Of a stretch of 64,000 nt of DNA, positions 45,401 through 57,510 are shown piece by piece. The stretch is taken from contig OZ005602.1 in assembly GCA_963930655.1 (NCBI GenBank), forward strand, positions 22,333,840-22,397,839. Direction: 5' to 3'. This stretch comes from Myrica gale (lineage: Eukaryota; Streptophyta; Magnoliopsida; Fagales; Myricaceae). Under the pieces are notes generated by a model that saw only the letters and a list, made by a program, of their open reading frames with translations, had not been told where the DNA came from and ran no database searches. The first letter of the stretch is position 1; each line of letters starts with the position of its first letter. The position numbers and the translations under genes are program-made.

Positions 45401-48400
45401 TAACCTGCATTATTTCTTAGTCAGGCCAAGGACATAACCAAAGGAAGCAACTTTAGTTTGTGTTTTGGAATCGGAGTTCATTCTCTACCATGTCTATTCC
45501 TGCATTAATGGCAGCATAAATGCAGTCGCGATAATTTGAGCCACTACACTAAGTCGGTCAAGTCCTCTCCAGTCAGAGATTAAAAAACCCTGCAGCAGAA
45601 TATTGCCTTAAGATTAATCTAGATGTACAGAAGCTGTAATCTCAGAACCTAACAAGGAGTTTGATTACTGTAAGTACAATTTCCTAATAGCTCCCCTAAC
45701 CCTTTTCCTCCTCATCCAGTCTTCAAAGACCCACATCCTTTCAGTCGTGGGGAAAGAAAAATGGGGAAACAAGATGTGAAACAGAATTAAAGGTTTACTT
45801 TTTCATCTAATTGATCAAGAAGAAGAAGACTTGCAGACTGAAATATAGCAAATGGTAAATCCCCAGTTGTACTATCTTAAATTGACAACAAAGACAAAAG
45901 AAAAGAAAAAGGATGACATTGATTTCTTTCAGGATATGTAAGAACTATCGGGATTTCACCTTAAAACCTAACTTATCCTTCAAAACTTCTGTCAGGAGAA
46001 AACGATCAGCGTGCAGTTTACGCCCATTCCAGCTAGAATAGGATGCCATTATTGTGGAAACGCCCAGAGAAATACAGTCCAGATAAGGAGCGATATGTAT
46101 TCTTTCTAAGTCCTCATACGATAGGATGGTATTCCCCTCGTTTACTCCCCTGTCAGTACCTCCATCTCCTACAAAATGCTTTGCACAGGCGATAACTTTG
46201 TTTCTGTGATCGAAGTAGAATTATGAGAAAGAGCACATTAAATGGCGATAAGAGGAATCGAGAATCAAGCTAAGCCTACATTATGAGTAGAAAATAAGAA
46301 ACAAGGTATATACAAAACTTTTTTTTTTCTTCTGAGCATGGTATATTCAAAACTTGAGGTGTATCTAATACCACCAGAGGGGATAAAAAGCAGGAAAGAG
46401 TTCTTCTCAAAGTCTAACAGAATCTCAAGCATGTTTTAATTTAAGCGCCAGACCCATTGGTTGAACAGAACAGAGGGGAAAAAAAAAGGAAAAAGGAAAG
46501 TCTCCTTAAGTTGCAATTTTTTTTTCCCTGAGACCATCATCATCGTTGGTAAATCAGTGATGAATTAGGAAATGAACTTGCTAATAGAATGTTTTAGAAG
46601 CGATATCAAAAGTTCAGTCATTAAAGAAATGCAAACACAATACTATGAATGACTTTTCCCCACCTCCCAGCCAGAAAAGGGAAGCCTTTTGCGTGTTCAA
46701 TGGGTGGCTGGCCCTGCAAGCCTGTGACAAACGGAGTCATCTTCCTAACAATTTCGGTATCTTCACTGTAACTCTCATAGCATCTTCCCCATCTAGGATC
46801 TCTGCAAACCTGTCACAGCCCCTGTAATGAGTTGTTCTGTTCACAGATAGAAAGCTGAGAGGAAACAAAATATGAAGAAAGCAGATGGAAGAACAGAACA
46901 ACCAGAAATCATATTCTATAGTCTAGATCCAGTTGAATTTGAAATCCCAGGTGCGGTGTTTTCCTATTTCTCAACGATTTTTCCAGTTCAACTCCCGCAT
47001 CTCATTCGCACATTAAATCTTTCAGATCCCGTAATTTTGTCTAAGACAGTTCTGTTTATGGTTCGAAGATTTGACCTTTACCGCGACGATTAATAACTCC
47101 TCACTGAGAAGCCATATATAGCTTTTGAACGAACCAAATATGATGGGAAGACGTAAAGTTCATGGGGTATCAAAAAGGCCGTGGTGGCCTACGAACATGA
47201 CAAAAACAGAGCCAAAAGCAGAGCATGTGTCGAGACTCAGGTAGCCAACAGTAGCTATTCACGAGGATATAACTTCTTAATGAGAAGCTACTGTACCCGG
47301 CTAGTGCTCTCCGGCCGTAGTCTATGGATCAGGTAAACAAATCATTGCTCCTATTAGCAACAGACATGAATAAGTACCGTAATCTTTTCTGAAAATTTGA
47401 TACATCAGGGTCTGGAGGTGGATCACCTACAAATTTTTTATCAAGTGGTCTTGCATATTATCCTTGTTTGTAACTTCCATAGCGAGTTTCTCAAAGTCCA
47501 AACAAGTTTCTTAATTTCTCTAGAGACTAGACTACAAAGCATTGACCAGATTCTTGATAGGGCAACATTCAAAGAGAAAACTCTATCAATGGCATCCACA
47601 AATTTCCAAGCATAAAGGACAGCAATTTAGTTGGTGTCGCGCGCAAAACTTAATTGATCAGTTAAGTCAACCCTTACAGCCACGCAAGGAGCGAAAGTAC
47701 AGTGAATGCCACTTGCCCTAACTTCAAGTGCTGTTGCTTCCCCAATCTTTCGAGCCAACTCTGCATCCCTGTCACAAGTTCAAAAAGGTTGACAAGATCA
47801 ATAACCTTGCGTTTGGCTGCTAAGAAATTCTTAAGAAAAATAAAGGAACAAAACAATGGTTTATAGCTCTAATTCTTTTAATTTCGCTTCCCCGGAAATG
47901 ATATCGTTTTCTTTCCCTGCGTCTAAACTACTGAAAATGAACTATATAGGCTAGTGGTTCATAGGACGGCACAATGAGAAACTATCGTGTTTTGCCACCA
48001 TGGATATTAAATGATTGCACTTGTCCTTCATCTGTTTGCTTATAAGTTAAGATTCATACCCAGGAAGCCACGGACGGGGCGTTAACAGTTAACAGTTAAC
48101 ACTGACCTGGTAGCTCCAAGGCCAACATTGTGAGGAAATATGGTGGCACCATATATACTATTGTTACCATGAACCGCATCGATACCGTATATTAGCGGAA
48201 TCCCGAGCCGTGACTCGAGCGCCAACTTCTGAAAGCCGTCAACCATATTAGCCCAATCCGACGACACTGTTTTCACTTTCCCGAAGGGTCCACTGCCACC
48301 ACAACTCATTATACTCCCTACAAAATAGTCCACCATTTCTATGTAAAACTGCAGAAATAAAACATGGACAGACAGTTAGGAGTCCAAACGACGCTATTCT

Positions 48401-48675
48401 ATTCACGTGCACACATGCATGCACACAAACATCAAGGCACTTTCAGAGAATGGAAGAGAGAAAGAGAAAGAGAGGACGAGAGAGAGAGAGAGAGAGGAGA
48501 GGGTACCGATGGACATATCTTTAATGGCGTCTGGGGTGTCGACGCGGCGCTCAATCTGGGTCATTTGGCCGACCTTCTCTTTCACTGTCATTCGAGGAAG
48601 CAGGTCTTTGATACGAGCCTCCACGGGTGCATTTGGGTCTTTGTATACGCATTCCACAAGCTCCATTTCACCCAT
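42460..48675 (-). pseudogene. GH3 beta-glucosidase, copy 2 of 3, one frameshift in exon 6
   Basis: Same nine-exon layout as copy 1: exons 48675-48507, 48317-48107, 47768-47678, 46809-46664, 46203-45960, 45589-45489, 45404-45222, 44442-44241 and 43016-42460. All splice sites are GT..AG. Exon 6 is 101 bases instead of 105: four bases are missing after the codons for ..DRLS, where copies 1 and 3 encode Glu-Pro or the like. The frame then hits TAG within the same exon. The nucleophile SDW is present just before the break. All other exons keep frame, and the last exon runs about 22 codons longer than in copies 1 and 3. With one small lesion, this is either a young pseudogene, a null allele or a base-call error. 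Without it the protein would resemble the other family members, with no signal peptide. Confidence 0.75.
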
Positions 48676-49216
48676 TCTGATCAGCCTTGTTACAGCTTGT
48701 ACCTTAGAGACTTAGAGTATAACAAAATTGTAGAAACAGAGACACTGAGAATAGATTACTATGTCTGAGACGGTTGTCTGCACTGCTTTGATGTTTAATT
48801 AGGCGCCACAAAGTCTTGGTCTTCTCGGAAGACACCAGCTCGGCAGCTCTATAACTAGCGGGAAAGACATGTGATGTAGTTTCAGAGGGCTGGACCCACT
48901 TTCACATGGTTTACCGATCGTCTTCCGACAGTATCTGTTACTTGCCAAAATAATTGCAAGGCGACAGGTCAATGGGTAGCCTACTGAGGCTGAGGTACTG
49001 GTTTAATTAGGCTAAAATAATAATAATAATATTAACAAGCAGCCTTTAAAGAATAAATGTCTTGAAATAGTATATTTAATTAATAGGAATTAAAGATAAA
49101 CCAAGTGAAAGAGGAAGAGGAAGAGGAAGAGCATTATGCAAAGGAAACAGAGAGAGAAGTTTTCAAGGCTCATTGGACTTGTAATTATATGAATGCTCTA
49201 AGTTTTGACTCTTCAA
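48676..49216. other. 5' flank of GH3 copy 2, no gene seen
   Basis: Presumed promoter region. Short aataataataat and gaagaggaagagg runs at 49018 and 49110. No element ends found. Confidence 0.4.
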
Positions 49217-50236
49217 GTTCTAATCTTTTGACTTATGTGAGGCTAATTTGGAATTAGAACATTTTGATTTTTCGACATTTGTTTTGTGTTCTGTCCTATT
49301 CATATATAAGTGAGTTCGAATTTGATACCAAATATTTGTTTCCACCAAATGAATAGAAAGAATAATCTCAACGTAAATCCAACCCCAAAACGATGACCGT
49401 GTAATGTTACTAATGGCCCAATCAAAATGCCGATGAGGAGAACGAATATATTCGATCACGCTTAGAACAAAAGAAGAAGAAGAAGAATATATTCTATCAC
49501 GTACTAAAAAAAGACAAATTGTAATTCGACGTCTGTGTCGTTTGTTCTAATCTTTTGACTTGTGCGGTTTGGAATTAGAATATTTTTATTTTTCCATATT
49601 TGTTTTGTGTTCTGTCCCATTCATATATAAGTGAGTTTAAATTCCATACCAAATATTTCTTTCAACCAAATGAATGGACTGCAAGCAGATTGTAGTATAA
49701 GATTATGAGTCTGAGTCAAGTCTGAAATCGTTTATAAAAGCAAAACTTGATTTTGAAATTTTTAGGCTATGTTTGTTTACACCAAATTATTAGGATTTGC
49801 ATTATACTTTTAAATTTACAATCTAAATATCACAAAAAAAATAAGTATTTTCTAATACAATATTTTATTACATTTTTTACAAATATCAATCAATTTTAAC
49901 CATTTATATACGCATATTAATACTATTTTAACATCACTTAAATATTCATAATTTTATAATTTTCTTTCAAACGAATATCTCCTAATAAACTCGAGATTTA
50001 TCAAGTAAAAAAAAATAAAAAACAAAATAGAAAGAATCATCTCGACGTAAATCCAACCCCAAAACGACGTTTGTGTAAAGAGAAAGGTCAACAAAAATAT
50101 CCGCGTTATTAATGTTACTCATGACCCAATCAAAATGCCGATGAGGAGAACGAATAGATTCGATAACGTACTAAATAAGTCAGCAAGCTTCCAAAAGACA
50201 AATTGTAATTCCACGTGTGTGTCGTTTTGGTTCGGA
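49217..50236. repeat. Tandem duplication; second copy split by an insertion
   Basis: Unit A (49217-49543) begins gttctaatcttttgactt and ends near acgtctgtgtcgttt. Unit B starts immediately after and ends at about 50236 (acgtgtgtgtcgttttgg). B is about 690 bases because about 350 bases (49676-50025) interrupt it after ccaaatgaat. The insert holds a MITE-like start ggctatgtttgtttacacc at 49768 and a matching inverted end near 49980. Shared strings include ttgttttgtgttctgtcc, cgtaaatccaaccccaaaacga and aaaatgccgatgaggagaacg. Confidence 0.82.
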
Positions 50237-51277
50237 ATATCTGTTCGTCATTGGTGCTTTTTAGCCGGTGGGACAACCTTGCTGTTACGAGAAACGACAA
50301 CTTCACGTTTCTTACCGCCCATTGATTGAAATGCAGTGCAGAGAGAGGAAGTCAACACGTACTGAAGGGTCATGGCCTAGGCTAGCGACCTCCATTGACA
50401 GGGAAATGGGCGGTCGAGCTTGAAGCAAAGTATGTTCAATCTTCTAGGAGTACACACTACTCCTATATCAAATCATTTTAGAAATGCCAAGAAAAAAAAT
50501 CATATTAGAAAACTATGCGCTTTCTTTTTTCAAAACAAAATACATCAATTCATATTAAAGTTTACTGTCACTTAAATTCGAGAATTTCCCGTAATACGAA
50601 AATCACAGAATATAATAAGACTATTTTGATTTAAACCTTCGTTGAAAGCAAGTCTTATGACATATTTGTTTGGCTAAAACTCTTATAATTTGAATCCAGC
50701 TTTCTAAATTTATACTTTTAATATTATCATTATTCTTACATGCATACTAATACAACTAAACATTATTTTTTTTACACACATCAATACAACTCAACAACTT
50801 TTACATACATGCCAATAAAACTCAAACACCACACTATTCTTAAAAATTTCTTAAAACGATCATGCCCTTAGATCCTAGATATGATGTATTAGTAAAGTAT
50901 GTTCTTAATTTAATGCTCCTGGATCTAAAGAATTGATTATGGAAAATAACATTTTTATTTGCCAATTTTTTATTTTTTTAAAAAGGAAAGATTTATAAGA
51001 GTATTATATGAAGAGAGGGAGACCTTGACCCAACAAATAAAAAAATTATTATTATTAAACTATTTTTCCAAGTAATAATTTTTAAAAACAAATTGGTGGT
51101 CCAAACTCGGCACTGATCAATTGCCTCCGAAACTTCCTTCGTAGCTGTCAATTCTGCTTTGTTTGTTAAACTACCAATTTGTCTAAAAACTCTAACTACT
51201 ATACGAGGAGGCTTTAATATTTTAATTCATTTTCCTAATGGTTTTATTAAATAATTCACCTCAAGTCACTGCATACA
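50237..51277. other. Intergenic, AT-rich, no gene seen
   Basis: No coding frame of note. A Tourist-like string, atatttgtttggctaaaactc, at 50660 may mark another decayed MITE without a clear partner end. Confidence 0.4.
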
Positions 51278-51286
51278 TTAATTAAC

Positions 51287-51518
51287 GGGATAAATGTAAA
51301 ATTGGTCCCAGTGCTATACGCAAAAATCGATTTAGTCCCTATGATATGAAAAACATCGATTTAGTCCCTGTGATTTCAAAAAGTGATAAAATCAGTCCCT
51401 GATGGAGGACCAATAACAAACGAAAATAGAATTACAAGGACTAAATCGATGTTTTTCATATCACAGGGACTAAATCGATTTTTGCATATAGCACAGGGAC
51501 TGATTTTACATTTATCCC
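51287..51518. mobile_element. Foldback MITE with 9-bp target duplication, 232 bp
   Basis: The ends gggataaatgtaaaat and their inverted copy enclose arms that pair almost throughout (aaaaatcgatttagtccct, gatatgaaaaacatcgattt). The exact 9-bp duplication ttaattaac lies at 51278-51286 and 51519-51527. High arm identity implies a fairly recent insertion. Mutator-type by duplication length. Confidence 0.88.
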
Positions 51519-51689
51519 TTAATTAACAACCTTTGTCACCCACTTTATCAAAAACAAATATTTAACCAAAAGAATGTACCTACCCAATTGCAAAGGTCAC
51601 CTTCAAGCTTAACAATAACACTGACTTTAGACAAACAGTAAAAAATCTCAGTCACTACCCTAGTTACTTTCAAGGAAGTTAAACTCCTT

Positions 51690-52265
51690 AGGTACATGTT
51701 TTAAAGAGTAAGTCAGATCTTTCGAAGAGGCGACGAGACAATAAACTAGGAGGCCTAATGGCCTTACAAATCCAACCCAGAACGAATGGGAAGTGATCCA
51801 CGAAGGATAACAAACTGATAGATGCAGTAGAAAAGAAAAGCCGACCGCAGAAAAGGGCTACATAATCAACGATTGGAGGGAAGGAGTCGACCAAAAGATA
51901 AAAACACGCCTGGAGGCCCAAAGGCCAAGCACCTGGTGCGTGCCCAACAGAGAAGCCTACCTACAACTTGGATTGGAGGAGAAAGAGATGGGTACGTGAG
52001 ATCTATGCACGCACGTGAGCCTCCACGCGTCGTCCAATCAGCTGCCAGTTGGTGCAGATTCGTTCTCCGGTCAATGCAGAAGTCATCCTCGCCGGTCGTG
52101 GTATTCAAAGGCTTCCAAAATCGTACAGATTTGAGCACCAAGACTGCTAGAACAAAACCCCGAACAAAAACCGAAAATAGGGGTTTATTGGAGGTTCCAG
52201 CCGCATTGGATCATATCAAGGGAGAGAGGGAGGCGGGAGGAGCTGGCAGAGCCTCCCTCTAGACT
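51690..52265 (-). mobile_element. GC-richer retroposon-like block
   Basis: The minus-strand reading starts CTAGTCTAGAGGGAGGCTC and is CT-rich, like the 5' end of the poly-A retroposon in intron 3 of GH3 copy 1 (CTAGAGAGAGAGGCACTCC). Composition contrasts sharply with the AT-rich surroundings. No A-tail or target duplication was found, so the ends and the link to that family are tentative. Confidence 0.4.
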
Positions 52266-52905
52266 AGGCGCAGAGCCAGAGAGTTTAGTTGCAGATCTTC
52301 CATTCATTTCATCAAGGGAATATTACCCTTTGTTGCAGGCAGCAAGAAGATGACAAATGAGTAGATCGTACAAGTCTCGGAGAAAACTTTGTGCTGTAGG
52401 CAAGCCGAAGACTGGAAGTATATATGTAGATCTCATTATTAATAAGCATGGGATCCAAATTTTCCACCTTTATTTGCTCTATAAAAGACACGAAGTTTTC
52501 AGAAGATTCGAAAAATGATACGAGGAGACTGCATGATTATACCCACCATTGTTAACACATGGATGCTTATTTTGATCCTGTTGTGTGCATTAAGGTTTTA
52601 AATTCCGTGGATATGAGTGAGAGTAGAGTAGTTTAGGAAAACCGATAGCTTGATTTATACCCAGATGCCCATGAATACTTCCACAACAAACGATATTCTT
52701 ATTGCATAGGTTAAAACACACACACACACACACAAGAAGAAGAGGGAATACAAAAGATCCGAAAAGCCACAATAGAAGCCAGTGAAATGGGCAGTGGACC
52801 AGTGGAAGAATACGAAAAGAACTGGGAGACTACATACATGGAGTTCTGCATAGAGTGGTTTTGAGGAATACAGTCTTAGCCAGCCTTAGTTGCACAACTG
52901 CTTAA
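52266..52905. other. 3' flank of GH3 copy 3, with a (CA)n run
   Basis: A (CA)n microsatellite lies at about 52715-52734. No gene seen. Confidence 0.5.
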
Positions 52906-53899
52906 TTAGGCCGAAGAATTCATCTCGCTGCATGTCAAACCAAAGCCCAAGGGGAATAATGGGTCATATGAGACGTCTCCAACATGCATAGGCAATTGTT
53001 CGACCCGTTTAAACCATGTCACTGGTAGTCGGCCCTTGAAGTCATGATCTCCAAAGATAACATCAGCAATTCCCCCTCCTTCACTTCCCGGCAACCAAGC
53101 AGCAACCAAAGCATCTGCCTTTTCAAGAAGCCATGGCTCTAAAACTAATGGTCTTCCAGATATCAGAATTACCAATGTGGGGAAACTGTCAGCGACTGAA
53201 CTTATTATGTCAGCGACATCTAAGGGGATTACAAGCTCTGAGTTATCACCACCGCACTCTGCATAAGGCTCTTCACCAACAATTACAATTGCAAAAGAGA
53301 TATCCGGATGTGCTAAGGTATCTGCCGATGGATATCGCTCATAGACCACTTCCGTTTCATCTCCCACTTTTTCTTTGATAGCTTTCAAGATGGTTGTACC
53401 TGAAACACAATGATGTGAAAAGTTCAGTGGCAGTGCGCATCCTAGGAATTAAGTACACAACTAATCAAAAGAACAATGCCTAAGCCAACATACTATATAA
53501 TAATTTTCACATGGGAACAATGTAATTGCGTACCGATTCCAATCTTTCCGCTGCCTCCATACTTGGTAGCTGTCCACCCTCCACATTGATACCCAAGATT
53601 ATCAGCATGCGTTCCAGCAACAAGAATTCTTTTAACATTTCTGTCTAATGGAAGAAGGGGTTTCTTAGGATCCTTTCCATTTCGCAAAAGAGGACTTGCA
53701 CACTGCTTCACGTGCTAGATCTCTATGCAACTGCAGAAAAATATTTGAGCTAGAACTTCATCTCGCGTTGGAAATAATAAAATAATCAGTTCGGGCTAGA
53801 TCTTGAACTTGGATGCTAGAAGAAGAATACAATTACCTCCAACACGCATTATAATATGAAGTATTGTAAACCATAACAACAAAAACAGAATATTTTCTG

Positions 53900-53946
53900 A
53901 AAGAACCAAGGACTTGCGGACTGCTTCACATGCTAGATCTGTGTTG
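53900..53946 (-). pseudogene. Partial duplicate of exon 8 inside GH3 copy 3
   Basis: 47 bases match the 5' third of exon 8 (GATCTAGCATGTGAAGCAG, then AAGTCCTTGGTTCTTT), followed upstream by a second copy of the neighbouring intron 7 sequence up to about 54130. The real exon 8 lies at 53730-53534 with its own homologous flank, so a block of about 210 bp was duplicated in tandem. The duplicate keeps the five bases missing from the full exon. Its acceptor has changed from ctgcag to ctggag. Confidence 0.75.
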
Positions 53947-56900
53947 AGCTCCAGAAAATTTCAAAACCAAACCTTTGTCTCAGCAATGAAGTAATAAATC
54001 AGTTGGTGTTGCATATTGTAGTTAGGTGCTAACTAAAAGATCCAATTATCTCTAACATGCCTTATAGTAGGGTATCTGCTGAATTCTAAAAGTAAAAACA
54101 GTAGCAATGCAACAATTTCTATTTCTTTATCCGGATCCACTTGTTTGGAGAATTCTAGGAGGTTCACCACCTTTAGAATCCCTTAGTCCTCTTGCCTTCT
54201 TCTCGCCCTATGCCAATCTCCCTTCTGCCTTCCGTCTATTATAAACATACACTGAGAGAAACCTTTTCTGAATCAGTTCCTTACTTTTCTTTTCCGCATA
54301 TGAAAACCAATTTTTTTGTCTTTTTCTCAAATTGGAACTTATCTACACTAGTTCTAGGGAGAATGGTTGGATGGTCTGAACCAGTGCCTGAAAGTCTAAG
54401 TAGAGAGTTACTGCGAATGCTGCAAATTTAACTTCACTCTCAACTGAAATCCCTTGCACTAGTTATTATACATAAGAATGGATCTCAGGCTGCTACATAC
54501 AGAAAGAGAGGATAATCTAGAATGAAGAGACATTAAAGGGAGAGATGACCGATTCAGCTTGAAGGAAAAAGGGAATGCTGCTGCATCTTTTAAAGTTTCC
54601 ATATTTAAAAAAGGCAATAAATGTGAATGCATGCTAAATTCAGCCAATCTTACCTTGCAACCAACTCTATCAAGCAAAGTTCTATCTGCGAATGGAAATT
54701 CAAAAAGACCAGCAACAAACTTCACTCTAAGTATTCGTTCAATGGCATCATCAATCCTGGCCATTGGTATCTCCCCTGATTGAACCAGAAATATCAAATC
54801 CTTTACGAAAAATTCATATCTAAAAGGCACCATCACCTGCACATATTCTCAGTTAGGCAAAGGAAGACAAATAAAGGAAGCAACACTAGTTTAAGATATG
54901 GAATGGAGGCTCAATCTCTACCATGTCTATTCCAGCATTAATGGCAGAGGAAATGCAGAGACGATAGTTTGAGCCGTATGGTTCACAAAGTTCGTCAATT
55001 CCTTCCCAACCAGAAATTAAAAAACCCTGCAGAAGAATATTGCCCGCAGATTTACTCAGATTTGCAGTTACTATACTCTCAGAACCAACAAAAACAAAGG
55101 AAATTTATTATTTTAATATAATAACTCTAATTGATTCCCTCACCCCCTACATTAAAGAACCTTTATTTTTCTTACTTCAACCCAGCTGTTAAAGACACAT
55201 CACACATGCTTTCAGTTTAGAAAAGAGAAAAGTAAAAAGATGGAAAGAAATGAGGAAACAGGACTAGAGGTTTATCTTTTCATTTAATCGATTAACAAGA
55301 AGAAAATCTTGAGACTGAAAAGCTAGTAAATAATATAAGAAAATGAGCCAAAAAGGGCAATAACAAGAAAAATAGATATGTTAAAGCTTATGATTATCGG
55401 GACTTTTACCTTAAAACCTAGCTTATCTTTTAGGACTTCTGAGAGGAGAAAGTGATCGCCATGCAGTTTAAGCCCATTCCAGCTAGAATAGGACACCATT
55501 ATAGTGCAAACTCCCTGAGAAATACAAACCGGATAAGGTGCCATATGGATCCTCTCTAAGTCCTCGTATGACGATGTGGTATTCCCTTCATTTTTTCCCC
55601 TGTCACAGCCCCCATCTCCAACAAAATGTTTTGCACAAGCAATTACACGGTTTCTGGAAGCAAAAGTGGGATTATGAGAAAGAGTCCAAGGATGGTGCTG
55701 GCACTGGACTTGAAAATCAACGTCAAATTATGAGTAGAAAGAACGCAACGTAAGTGAAAACTGAAAAGCTTGGAATTATGAGAGGTTTGGATGTATATTT
55801 AAGAATCAAAAGATATGTAAAACGGACCGTATTGTTTACAATAACACTATAATATTATATAAATAGAGAGAAGAAAAAAAAAGGAAAAATTCTTCCTGAA
55901 TTCCAAGCGAATTTCGAAGCAGTTTATTTTAGTGCCAAGACTCATTGGTTTGAGCAAAAGACAAAGAAGGGAAAACAAATTGTTTTTCAGTTGTCATATT
56001 TTTCCCCATCCACTAACTTGTATCCATACGATGATGAATTTGGAAAATGAACTTGTTAACAGAGTAATTTTACTCAAAGATACCAAATTGGAAGTCATTA
56101 AGAGATCCACTAAAGACAATATCAGTGCCTTAATCATCTCCACCTCCCAGCCAAAAAAGGGTAGCCTTTTGGGTGTTCACAAGGTGGCTGGCCCTGCAAG
56201 CCTGTGACAAGTGAAGTCATCTTTTTCACAATCTCAGTGTCTTCGCTGTAACTCTCATAACAGCTCCCCATCTGGAATCTCTGCATACCTGTCAGCAAAT
56301 GAATTTTTTTGAAAATCTGTTGCTCCCAAAAGAAAGTGTAGGGAAGAAATATGGAGAGAGAGATAGAAGAATAATATTAATCAAGGTTCTAGTCAAAAGC
56401 CGGCTCAAAGTTTGAAATACCCAGTGTGGTATCTTATAGGAAGATATTTTTCGGTATAATCTTTTGTCTTATTCAAATACAAGATCTTCTTTCATATTCC
56501 AATAATTTTGTCTGCATGAACTCACCTGGCCTCAGGAAAACTACTATTTCATTGATACAGACACACAGATCATGCACCCCCCCTTCTCTCTCCCGCCACA
56601 CACACACAAATATGTGTATATGTGATTTTGAAGAGAAATCTATTGGACGAGTGCACCTAGCACACCACAGAATGCAGTATATATAATCAGGGTCCTTTAA
56701 ACTTAACATGGTGTGACGATTTTGACCTTTACAACCATAATGTGACGATGAGGAGTCATATGGTCTAGGAATGTGAAAAGAATGATGGGAAGACCCAAAG
56801 GTCATAAGGTATCAAAAGTGACATACTTTTTACACGTTTATAAAAAGTAGCAACCTAAAGAGAGCAAATGGCAAGACAGGATTCATGTAACCGTAGGAGG

Positions 56901-57179
56901 TATTCAGGGTATATGATTAAATAGCTATTGCACCCAGAGACAGTGTTCTCCCGCCACATTCCATGGGCCAGTTGCCTGTGTCCCCAGGATGACAAAATAT
57001 TCTCTCTATTTGAAAATTCTTGTTGAGTAGCTATCACACCTGGATAAATGATGGGCAACCTCATCTTTTCTAAGAAAATTTGAATAAGAGAGGTGTGTAG
57101 CCTAAAAAATCTGATGAAGACATTGCTGTTTGTACCGTATTTAGCAAGCTTCTGAAAATTTAAGAAAGTCTGTTAGTTT

Positions 57180-57510
57180 CTTACTACACTAATCAACTAA
57201 ATTATTTAATTGGTAGCAACATTCAAAGATAAAACTTTGTCAATATTATGTGCAAACTTTGCCAAGCTCTAACAACTGCAATCTTCTTCTAATCAGAGAC
57301 CCATTGCCAAATTGCAAGCAACTATGTGATATAAAGCTTCTCATCATTTAAACAAGTTTGTTAATTTCTTTACACAGCAAGTAAATTATTGAAATGGCAA
57401 TGACATCCAAACACAAAACTCAGTCAACATCATCTGCAGACATGGCCAGCCATACACTACTGCAATCTTCTTCCAGTTACGAATCCATTGCCAAATTGCA
57501 AGCACCTACG
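57180..57510. repeat. About 190-bp tandem duplication in intron 3 of GH3 copy 3
   Basis: aactgcaatcttcttc...cccattgccaaattgcaagca at about 57284 recurs as tactgcaatcttcttcc...tccattgccaaattgcaagc at about 57467. The preceding aaattatt...ggca/gtagcaac segments also correspond. GH3 copy 1 carries only one such unit, most like the second one here. Confidence 0.55.

Noticed and set aside
51873-52262. 129-codon plus-strand frame
   Set aside because: No domain; sits in the GC-richer retroposon-like block and has overlapping frames on the other strand.
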